Under the pieces are notes generated by a model. The model saw only the letters and a list, made by a program, of their open reading frames with translations, did no database searches and was not told the origin of the DNA. 5,692 nucleotides of DNA from Chloroflexota bacterium. GTDB lineage: Bacteria; Chloroflexota; Limnocylindria; Limnocylindrales; CSP1-4. Both the position numbers and the translations under genes were made by a program. Position 1 is the stretch's first letter; each line of letters opens with the position of its first letter. Shown here one piece after another: positions 1-5,431 of the stretch. The stretch spans positions 1-5,692 of the forward strand of contig PMIQ01000107.1 in assembly GCA_003157175.1 (NCBI GenBank). Direction: 5' to 3'.

Positions 1-1
1 C

Positions 2-808
2 AACATGCTCGCGCTCGCGCCGGTGGCATGGCTGATGGCGCAGATGTACGTGTCGGCCGGATGGTGGGCTGTGCTGCTGTTCGCGGTGCCGCTCTACACG
101 ACCCGACTGGCGTACCAGAGGTTCGTGGAAGTCCGCGAGATGTTCACCCAGACCGTTCAGAGTCTGGCCGAGGCAGTCGACAAGCGCGACACTTTCACCA
201 GCGGCCACAGCCGCCGCGTCCAGGAGATCGCCATGGACATCGGCCGGGCGATGAAGGTGAGCGACGACGAGTTGGAGGCTCTGGAGTGGGGCGGCCTCCT
301 GCATGACATCGGCAAGATCGGCGTACCCGATGCAGTGCTGCTGAAGCAGGAGCGGCTGACACGCGACGAGCGCGCCACCATGAACTCCCACCCGGTGCTC
401 GGCGCGGAGATCATTGCCCCGGTCAACATGCTCGCCCCTGAGCTGCCGATCATTCGCCACCACCACGAATGGTTCAACGGATCGGGCTATCCCGATCGAC
501 TCGTGGGCGACGAGATCCCCAAGCTGGCTCGAATCCTCCACGTCGCCGACGCCTTCGAGGCGATGACGGCGGCCCGGCCGTACCGCATGACGCCGCTTAC
601 GCCCGAACAGGCGCTGGGCGAGTTGCGTAAGTTCGGTGGGATCCAGTTCGACCCGGACGTGGTGGATGCCTTCGTCCGAACGAAGTGGGCGCGCGGGCTG
701 GCCGATCCGGGACGTGACGAGGTCCGCGACGTGCCGCTCATCGGCGACGCGGCTGGCTCGATCGCGAGCGTGGCCGTGGGCGCGACGCCTTCGGGCGCAA
801 CCACCTAG
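2..808 (+). CDS. HD-GYP domain protein, probable cyclic-di-GMP phosphodiesterase (5' end outside window)
   Basis: The family hydrolyses cyclic di-GMP to pGpG/GMP in the cytoplasm with a di- or tri-metal centre. Residue numbers count from the ATG at 5, but the frame is open to the window edge (codon 2-4 is Asn), so the true start lies upstream. Residues 1-32 are hydrophobic (GWWAVLLFAVPL), the end of a membrane region. A helical linker (about 38-60) leads into the HD-GYP domain: GHSRRV (His68), LLHDIGKIGVPD (His100-Asp101, Lys104), SHP (His129), the HHHEWFNGSGYP block (His152-154, GYP 161-163) and ADAFEAMTAARPYR (Asp182). All expected catalytic residues are present, so it looks active. The residue four before His68 is Phe, not the Glu of tri-iron members, which hints at a two-metal site (inference). 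There is no GGDEF or receiver domain in the visible part. The tail after about 230 is low-complexity. The next gene starts three bases after the stop, implying co-transcription. Confidence 0.93.
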   Translation, partial: NMLALAPVAWLMAQMYVSAGWWAVLLFAVPLYTTRLAYQRFVEVREMFTQTVQSLAEAVDKRDTFTSGHSRRVQEIAMDIGRAMKVSDDELEALEWGGLLHDIGKIGVPDAVLLKQERLTRDERATMNSHPVLGAEIIAPVNMLAPELPIIRHHHEWFNGSGYPDRLVGDEIPKLARILHVADAFEAMTAARPYRMTPLTPEQALGELRKFGGIQFDPDVVDAFVRTKWARGLADPGRDEVRDVPLIGDAAGSIASVAVGATPSGATT

Positions 809-811
809 CAG

Positions 812-2650
812 GTGCCCGCCCTCGGCATTCTCCTGGGGTTTGGCCTAGGGCTGGCCGCAGGCGGGCGTCTGGACAACCTGCTCGACGTCCGGCTGCGTTG
901 GTGGCCGGTGCTGCTCATCGCGGCCGGGGCGCGCTTTGGGCTGGACGCCGCCCTCGCCGCCGGCAGCGTCCCGGAAGCCGTGCGGATGTGGCTGGTCCTG
1001 GTCGCGTACGTGCTGCTTACGGCCATGCTGCTGACCAACCGGACGCTGCCCGGGCTGACCGCCGCCGCGCTCGGCACCGCGGCCAACGGCATCGCCATCG
1101 TCGTCAACGGCGGTTGGATGCCGGTATGGCAGCCCAGCCTGGCCGCCGCCGGCTTCGACCCGACGGCCGTGCATTCGAGCTTCCATGTCCTGCTGACCGG
1201 CCCGGTGGACGCCGGCTTCTTCGCCCACGGCGGTCCGCTCGCCGACGTCATCCCGATCCCACTCCCGCTCATCCAATCCGTCGCCTCCGTCGGCGACCTG
1301 CTGCTGGGAGCGGGCCTGGCCTTCTTCGTCTTCGCCGCGGTCGTTCGGGCGCCGGTGCTCATTTCGGTGCCGGTCTCAGTCGCGCCGGTTCGAACGGGGG
1401 CGATGCGCCATCCGTACGTTCGGCTGGCCACCAACGGCCCGTTCTCCGCCATGTGGCTGGCACAGGTCGTCAGCTCACTGGGGGATCGCGTCCATCAGAT
1501 CGCCCTGGTGTTCCTGGTCGCGCGCGCCACCAACGGATCGCCTCTGGCGCTCGGCCTGGTTTTCGCCGCGATGACGATCCCGACTTCCCTCGTTGGCCCG
1601 CTGGCCGGAGCGCTTGTCGATCGCTGGAATCGGAAGTGGGCGATGGTCGGCTCGGATCTTGTGCGGGCCGGGCTGGTGTCCATCATCCCAATAGTCTCGG
1701 GCCTGCACATCGGCCTGGTCGTGGGCCTGGTCTTCCTGATAGCGGTCGCCTCGTCGTTCTTCCGCCCCGCACGAGCCGCCGCATTGCCGCAGGTGGTCCC
1801 GGCCGAGGACCTGCTCACCGCCAACTCGGCGATGTGGGTGGCGGACACGGCCAGCGACCTGGCGGGCTACGGTTTGGGCGGGCTCTTCGTGGCATTCCTG
1901 GGATCGGCGCTGTCGCTGGCGTTCTGGATCGACAGCGCGAGCTACCTGGCCTCGGCGGTGCTGGTGGCGGCGGTGGCAATCCCGCGCATCGTTCCGGCGG
2001 GGGGCGGGGCGGCCGGTGCGAACGGCGTTGGCGGCGCGGTCGCCTCGTTGCGAGCCGAACTCGTAGCCGGCTGGCGGTTCCTGCGCTCGGAGACGGTCCT
2101 GTTCGCCACCACCGTCCAGGCTGCGATCGCGGAGTACGGACTCGGGGCGTTGATGGCGCTCTCTCCGTTGCTCGTCGCCGCGTTGCCGCTGGGCCGTCTT
2201 GACGCACCCACGGCCTACGGCTTCTTCGAGATGTCGATGGGCGCGGGACTCCTGGGCGGCGGCGTGGTCATCGGCGCCGTCGCGACGCGCATCCCCAAGG
2301 GGCCCGCCATCGTGGCGGGGTTCACGGCGCTGGGCGTGTCGTTGATCCTCTTCTCCGTGACCGGCAGCCTGTGGCTGGCGCTCGTGCTGGCGGCGGTCGT
2401 CGGCCTCGCAAACGTGGTCTTCGTCGTCCCGAGCCAGACCATCTTCCAGCAGCGCACGCCGGCCGAGATGCTGGGGCGGGTCGTCGCCATTCGGCTCGCG
2501 CTGGTGAACGCGATGCTCGCCGTTTCGATGGTCACAAGCGGGCTCTTCGCCCAGATCTTCGGCCTCGACGCCGTCCTGGCGGGCTGCGGGATCCTCGCTA
2601 CGGCCGCCGGCCTGACCGGCCTCACGGTCCGCGCCATCCGCGAGGCTTGA
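812..2650 (+). CDS. DUF5317-MFS fusion: membrane domain of unknown function joined to a major facilitator exporter
   Basis: Residues 1-180 match my memory of DUF5317: about five membrane helices (near 2-18, 30-50, 56-75, 80-100, 160-180), the NGGWMP motif at 99-104, DVIPIPLP at 145-152 and SVGD at 159-162. DUF5317 function is unknown and it is usually a stand-alone protein of about this size. A linker (181-207) leads to a full 12-helix MFS_3-type transporter (208-610), related to EntS-like and other drug/siderophore exporters: motif-A-like GALVDRWNRK (266-275), FFRPARAAALPQVVP (316-330), AEDLLTANSA (331-340) and RTPAEMLGRV (548-557). Arg residues after helix 1 suggest an outside N-terminus; five helices then put the MFS half in its normal cytosol-first orientation. 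The start is GTG, with no clear Shine-Dalgarno sequence, so coupling to the upstream HD-GYP gene is likely. An ATG at 1403 could start the MFS half alone, but the G-run before it is only two bases away. Substrate unknown. Confidence 0.9.
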   Translation: MPALGILLGFGLGLAAGGRLDNLLDVRLRWWPVLLIAAGARFGLDAALAAGSVPEAVRMWLVLVAYVLLTAMLLTNRTLPGLTAAALGTAANGIAIVVNGGWMPVWQPSLAAAGFDPTAVHSSFHVLLTGPVDAGFFAHGGPLADVIPIPLPLIQSVASVGDLLLGAGLAFFVFAAVVRAPVLISVPVSVAPVRTGAMRHPYVRLATNGPFSAMWLAQVVSSLGDRVHQIALVFLVARATNGSPLALGLVFAAMTIPTSLVGPLAGALVDRWNRKWAMVGSDLVRAGLVSIIPIVSGLHIGLVVGLVFLIAVASSFFRPARAAALPQVVPAEDLLTANSAMWVADTASDLAGYGLGGLFVAFLGSALSLAFWIDSASYLASAVLVAAVAIPRIVPAGGGAAGANGVGGAVASLRAELVAGWRFLRSETVLFATTVQAAIAEYGLGALMALSPLLVAALPLGRLDAPTAYGFFEMSMGAGLLGGGVVIGAVATRIPKGPAIVAGFTALGVSLILFSVTGSLWLALVLAAVVGLANVVFVVPSQTIFQQRTPAEMLGRVVAIRLALVNAMLAVSMVTSGLFAQIFGLDAVLAGCGILATAAGLTGLTVRAIREA

Positions 2651-2655
2651 CGCAG

Positions 2656-2677
2656 TCGGTCGCGCCGAGACGACCGA
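2656..2677 (+). terminator. Weak terminator-like hairpin after the MFS fusion gene
   Basis: TCGGTCG (2656-2662) pairs with CGACCGA (2671-2677) in a 7-bp stem with an 8-base loop, starting six bases after the stop codon. There is no T tract, so intrinsic termination is uncertain. In GC-rich genomes such stems can still protect 3' ends or terminate, but chance is a real alternative. Confidence 0.3.
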
Positions 2678-2761
2678 GAGACCGCCGGCTTTCGGATGAT
2701 CCCCGGTGACGTGCGCGACGCCGAAAGAGCGAGATGCAAGCGGCGACCGGGAGATTCGGGC

Positions 2762-2767
2762 TACACT
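2762..2767 (+). promoter_or_regulatory. Possible -10 element for the small membrane protein gene
   Basis: TACACT in the context GGGCTACACTGCC fits the TAnnnT core of a housekeeping -10 box in an otherwise GC-rich gap. No TTGACA-like -35 lies 16-18 bases upstream. If used, transcription would start near 2774 and leave a leader of about 95 nt containing the inverted repeats at 2772-2841. Weak on sequence alone. Confidence 0.3.
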
Positions 2768-2771
2768 GCCG

Positions 2772-2841
2772 CGGGCGGGTTGCGCCCGAACCGTCATCGT
2801 GCGGGCGGCCCGCACCCGGCGATCTAAGGCACGCGCGTGCC
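2772..2841 (+). repeat. Three consecutive inverted repeats in the leader of the small membrane protein gene
   Basis: Three separate inverted repeats follow one another: CGGGCG/CGCCCG (2772-2788, 5-base loop), GTGCGGG/CCCGCAC (2799-2815, 3-base loop) and the perfect 14-bp palindrome GGCACGCGCGTGCC (2828-2841). Their centres lie near 2780, 2807 and 2834.5, about 27 bases apart. As RNA they would form hairpins in the 5' untranslated region; as DNA the last could be an operator. No known riboswitch class is recognised. The rest of the 218-base gap (2651-2868) holds only the weak hairpin at 2656-2677 and the possible -10. Confidence 0.45.
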
Positions 2842-2868
2842 GAACCAACACAGGAGCGAAGCCAGGGC

Positions 2869-3327
2869 ATGTCGGAGCAGGACAAGGACACCCTCGAGCA
2901 GGGCGAGCCCAACGAATTCATGCCGGGCGAGGAAGAGTTCGACGAGGACCTCGATTCCAGCGACGAGGCCGAGGCTGGAGCTCCGGTGGAGCCCAGCAAG
3001 CCCGGCCGTCGCTTCGGCTTTCGTCGTGAGCAGGCCGAGACCGAAGCCCACCCGCAGGGCTCGGTCAGGGCGACGCATGAACGCGTCTACATCGACGACC
3101 GCGCGTCGGGGCTGTTTGCCCTGGTGTGCGCCGTGGCTTTGGTCGGGATCCTGGTCGGCTCGTTCGCGCTGGCGGTGTGGCCCGCCGGTGCGGCTCCCAC
3201 GCTCCCACCGCTGAACCTCCAGACCTACTCGCCCCCGCCGGCGACCCCCACGCCAGTCGCGACCCCGACGCCCGTGGCGACCCCAACAGTCGTGCCCACC
3301 GCCGCGCCGACTCCGACCGCGTCCTAG
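2869..3327 (+). CDS. Small single-pass membrane protein with acidic N-terminus and Pro/Thr-rich tail, function unknown
   Basis: I do not recognise a family. The 152-residue product has four zones. Residues 1-43 are very acidic, with 17 Asp/Glu and one Lys. Residues 44-54 form a basic patch (KPGRRFGFRRE). A polar stretch leads to one strong membrane helix at about 81-103 (LFALVCAVALVGILVGSFAL). The tail 108-152 is rich in Pro, Thr, Ala and Val, with near-repeats ATPTPV. The basic patch before the helix predicts the acidic part in the cytoplasm and the tail outside, where Thr/Pro-rich segments are often O-glycosylated or span the wall (inference). There is no cleavable signal peptide or lipobox. 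The ATG at 2869 is chosen because AGGAG lies at 2852-2856 (12-base spacing) and the acidic sequence begins there; the open frame back to 2734 encodes Arg/Cys/Pro-rich sequence typical of untranslated GC-rich DNA. Confidence 0.8.
   Translation: MSEQDKDTLEQGEPNEFMPGEEEFDEDLDSSDEAEAGAPVEPSKPGRRFGFRREQAETEAHPQGSVRATHERVYIDDRASGLFALVCAVALVGILVGSFALAVWPAGAAPTLPPLNLQTYSPPPATPTPVATPTPVATPTVVPTAAPTPTAS
3241..3294 (+). repeat. Three 18-bp tandem repeats encoding ATPTPV units
   Basis: Three imperfect 18-base units at 3241-3258, 3259-3276 and 3277-3294, each starting GCGACCCC, encode ATPTPV, ATPTPV and ATPTVV in the outer tail of the small membrane protein. The units differ mainly at third positions. 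Being whole codon multiples, copy changes would lengthen or shorten the tail without frameshift. Confidence 0.75.
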
Positions 3328-3335
3328 CACGTTGA

Positions 3336-3352
3336 GCCGGCCGAGCGCCGGC
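3336..3352 (+). terminator. Possible terminator hairpin after the small membrane protein gene
   Basis: GCCGGC (3336-3341) and GCCGGC (3347-3352) can form a 6-bp stem with a CGAGC loop, eight bases after the stop at 3327. No T tract follows. It sits between the two genes and ahead of the likely pcm promoter, which fits a transcript boundary, but the evidence is thin. Confidence 0.3.
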
Positions 3353-3390
3353 CCGGCAAGCCAATCGCTCAGGATCGTCCGCGGGCGCAA

Positions 3391-3424
3391 CCTCGCGAGC
3401 GAACGCCCGGCGAGGGCGTATCTT
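3391..3424 (+). promoter_or_regulatory. Likely pcm promoter for a leaderless mRNA, with an inverted repeat upstream
   Basis: TATCTT (3419-3424) is a good -10 hexamer whose end lies six bases before the GTG at 3431. A transcript starting the usual 6-7 bases downstream would begin at or next to that GTG, giving a leaderless mRNA. No Shine-Dalgarno sequence precedes the GTG, which fits. There is no clear -35. An inverted repeat CCTCGC (3391-3396)/GCGAGG (3410-3415) flanks the spacer region and could be an operator (speculative). Confidence 0.5.
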
Positions 3425-3430
3425 CGACGC

Positions 3431-4153
3431 GTGGACCTCGCGGAATCTGCCTCACTGCGCTCGGAGATGGTCGAGAGCCAGCTCCGCGGCCGTGGCATTC
3501 GCGACGAGCGCGTCCTGGCCGCGATGGGCGAGCTGCCGCGCGAACTGTTCCTGCCGCCGGACCTCGCCGGCGACGCCTACTGCGACGGCGCTCTGCCGAT
3601 CGCCGCGGGCCAGTCGATCAGTCAGCCGTACATGGTCGGGCTCATGACCGAGCTGCTGGAGCCACACCCGGGGATGCGTATCCTCGAGATCGGCACCGGC
3701 ACGGGCTACCAGGCCGCAGTCCTGGCCCTGATCGGATGCGAGGTGCTGTCGATCGAGCGCCATCCCGAGCTGGCGGCGGCCGCGCGCACCAGATTGGCGT
3801 CGCTTGGCCTGGCCGACCCGCGCCTGGCCGACCGCGTTCGGATCGAGGTCGCCGATGGCAGCATCGGCTGGCGATTGAGAGCCCCGTTCGAAGGCATCCT
3901 CGTGACCGCGGCGGCGCCTCGAGTCCCGGATCCGCTACGCCGGCAGATGGCGGACGGCGGACGGATGGTCATTCCCGTCGGGCCGCTCGGTGGCCAGGAG
4001 CTGGTTCAGATCATCCGTCGCGGCGAAGGCTTCGAGGAGCGCTCATTCGGAGGATGCGTCTTCGTGCCGCTGATCGGCGCCGCCGCCTACGGCGAAGAGG
4101 AGTTGCTCCGGGCGCGCCGCTGGCCGGGGCCGTTCCGCGGCTGGCGCCGCTGA
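3431..4153 (+). CDS. pcm: Protein-L-isoaspartate O-methyltransferase
   Basis: The enzyme uses S-adenosylmethionine to methylate L-isoaspartyl residues in aged proteins, starting their repair to aspartate; it is a soluble cytoplasmic class I methyltransferase. From the GTG at 3431 the product has 240 residues, near the family norm. The family block LPIAAGQSISQPYMVGLMTE sits at 55-74, the SAM-binding motif I ILEIGTGTGYQAAVLA at 84-99, the acidic SAM-ribose strand VLSIER at 105-110, ADG at 141-143, and ILVTAAAPRVPDPLRRQM then GGRMVIPVG at 156-184. The N-terminal helix MVESQLRGRGIRDERVLAAM (13-32) is also typical. The frame is open back to a TTG at 3332, but those 33 codons show no family similarity and span the probable promoter, so GTG 3431 is preferred; ATG 3467 is another possibility. 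The C-terminus is Arg/Trp-rich and ends in an in-frame double stop. Confidence 0.93.
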   Translation: MDLAESASLRSEMVESQLRGRGIRDERVLAAMGELPRELFLPPDLAGDAYCDGALPIAAGQSISQPYMVGLMTELLEPHPGMRILEIGTGTGYQAAVLALIGCEVLSIERHPELAAAARTRLASLGLADPRLADRVRIEVADGSIGWRLRAPFEGILVTAAAPRVPDPLRRQMADGGRMVIPVGPLGGQELVQIIRRGEGFEERSFGGCVFVPLIGAAAYGEEELLRARRWPGPFRGWRR

Positions 4154-4166
4154 CGCCGCTGACGCC
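4145..4166 (+). repeat. Tandem 9-bp repeat duplicating the pcm stop codon
   Basis: CGCCGCTGA occurs twice in a row (4145-4153 and 4154-4162), followed by a partial third CGCC. The unit contains the TGA, so the gene has two in-frame stops nine bases apart. Probably a slippage duplication. Confidence 0.6.
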
Positions 4167-4200
4167 GAGGCGTGGCGCGCGGCGCGTCGCCGGGCTCGGC
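4164..4200. terminator. Composite hairpin between convergent genes, possible bidirectional terminator
   Basis: An outer stem GCCGAG (4164-4169)/CTCGGC (4195-4200) encloses an inner stem GTGGCGCG (4172-4179)/CGCGTCGC (4183-4190, two G-T wobbles on this strand) with a CGG loop. It fills almost the entire gap between pcm and the convergent glycosyltransferase gene and touches the latter's stop codon. Position and symmetry fit a shared terminator; the lack of T tracts on either side lowers confidence. Confidence 0.45.
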
Positions 4201-5429
4201 TACCGCGCGACGCCCTCCGACTGGCGGATGCGCAGGGCGGCCTCGTCGTACAGGTCCGATACGGCCTTGACCATCATCTCGATGCAGAAGCGTTCGTGGA
4301 CGACATCGTGCCCGTTGCGGGCGATCATGTCGGCCAGAGGGTGGTCCGTGAGCAACCGAACGATCGCGGCGGCCAGCGCCTCGCAGTCGTGCGGCGGGAC
4401 CAGCAATCCGCTGACTTCGTCCTGGATCATCTCCGGAATTCCGCCCACCGCCGACGCCACGACCGGGCGGCTCAGCGCCATCGCCTCGAGAACGCTCAGG
4501 CCCTGAGCCTCGCGGTACGACGGCAGAACGGCAACGTCCAGCGCGGCCGTGACCGCCGGCACGTCCTCGCGCCGGCCGGTGAAGACGACCCGCCCGGAGA
4601 TGCCCAGGGTCTCGGCCTGGGCAACCAGCGAGTCCTGCTCCGAACCCTCGCCGACGACGAGCAGCCAGGCGTTGGGGACGGCGGCGAGGACGAGCGGCCA
4701 GGCCTCAAGGAGGGTGCGGTGGCCCTTCTCCGCCTCGAGTCGGGCCACGACGCCGACGATCGGGGCCTCGGCCTCGATGTGGTAATCCTCGTGGAGAGTG
4801 CAGCAGGGCTGCTGGTGGTTGTAGCGCTGCAAGTCGACGCCGTTGTAGATAAGGCTGATCGGCGCGCCCCGGCGCCCCTCATCGGCGATCTTCAGCTCGA
4901 TCGCCTTCGAGACGACGATGAGGCGATCCATGAGCGGCGTGAGCTGGCGCAGCGCTTCGCGATCCTCGATGCAGCGGACGCGGCTCGAATGCACGGTCGA
5001 GATGACCGCCGGGCGGCGACAGCCCCTCTCACCGAGATGAAGGGCGGCCTTGGTGCCAACGACCTCGGCCCGGAACATGTGGTTGTGGACGACCTCGGGC
5101 TCGAAGGCGCCCAGCTCCTCGGCCAGCGCCAGGACGGCCAGCCGATCGTCCGGCTCGTCGATCACCGACGCTTCGATGCCGGCCTTTTGCAAACGGCGCA
5201 CGCTGCTGCCGTGTGAGAGCGAGATGACCCGGACGTCGTAGCGGGTCGGGTTCAGCCGCGTGGCCAGGGAGAGGACGTGCTCTTGCGCTCCGCCGTTTGT
5301 GCCGGTGGCCATGACCTCCACGACCCGAACCCGCCCACCGGGGAGTGGCCCGCGCTCATCCTGCTCGGCACACGGCTCGTCGCGGCCGTCGAGGCCGTCG
5401 GGGCTGCCGTGGGTTAGTTCGGCGCCCAT
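4200..5429 (-). CDS. GT-B fold glycosyltransferase, GT4-like
   Basis: This family transfers a sugar from an activated donor, usually a nucleotide sugar, with retention of configuration, typically at the cytoplasmic membrane face during polysaccharide or glycolipid assembly. The 409-residue product has both GT-B halves. The N-terminal acceptor half carries the Gly-rich loop TNGGAQEH (44-51), VVHNHMFRAE (113-122) and a helix ending VVSKA. The C-terminal donor half begins after IYNGVDLQRY (194-203), with VGVVARLEAEKGH (225-237), LLVVGEGSE (256-264), FTGRREDVPAV (283-293) and the EX7E signature Glu307/Glu315 within YREAQGLSVLEAMA, then GGIPEMI and GLLVPP. No membrane helix is seen. The ATG at 5429 is chosen because it lies two bases after the upstream stop, with GGGGG nine bases before it; the open frame to 5552 gives only Arg/Gly-rich shadow sequence. 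Donor and acceptor cannot be read from sequence. Confidence 0.93.
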   Translation of the reverse strand: MGAELTHGSPDGLDGRDEPCAEQDERGPLPGGRVRVVEVMATGTNGGAQEHVLSLATRLNPTRYDVRVISLSHGSSVRRLQKAGIEASVIDEPDDRLAVLALAEELGAFEPEVVHNHMFRAEVVGTKAALHLGERGCRRPAVISTVHSSRVRCIEDREALRQLTPLMDRLIVVSKAIELKIADEGRRGAPISLIYNGVDLQRYNHQQPCCTLHEDYHIEAEAPIVGVVARLEAEKGHRTLLEAWPLVLAAVPNAWLLVVGEGSEQDSLVAQAETLGISGRVVFTGRREDVPAVTAALDVAVLPSYREAQGLSVLEAMALSRPVVASAVGGIPEMIQDEVSGLLVPPHDCEALAAAIVRLLTDHPLADMIARNGHDVVHERFCIEMMVKAVSDLYDEAALRIRQSEGVAR

Positions 5430-5431
5430 TG

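Noticed and set aside
1475..2851. Long open frame of 458 codons on the minus strand opposite the MFS half
   Set aside because: Its translation is Arg/Gln/Asp/His-rich with no family motifs, as expected from the antisense of a GC-rich membrane protein gene; the plus strand gives clear MFS motifs.
2734..2868. N-terminal extension of the small membrane protein to an ATG at 2734
   Set aside because: The extra 45 codons span the -10-like site and inverted repeats and read as Arg/Pro/Cys-rich noise; AGGAG and the acidic sequence support ATG 2869.
3230..3327. Possible CRISPR-like or mobile repeat
   Set aside because: The repeats are short, contiguous, in frame and encode a Thr-Pro tail; there are no spacers, terminal inverted repeats or transposase.
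3332..3430. Longer pcm product from TTG 3332
   Set aside because: The 33 added residues have no resemblance to the family, and the region contains a possible terminator hairpin and a well-placed -10 box.
4296..5216. Plus-strand open frame of 306 codons opposite the glycosyltransferase
   Set aside because: Translation is Arg/Asp/Gly-rich with no motif, and it lies wholly within a gene with a full set of GT4 motifs.
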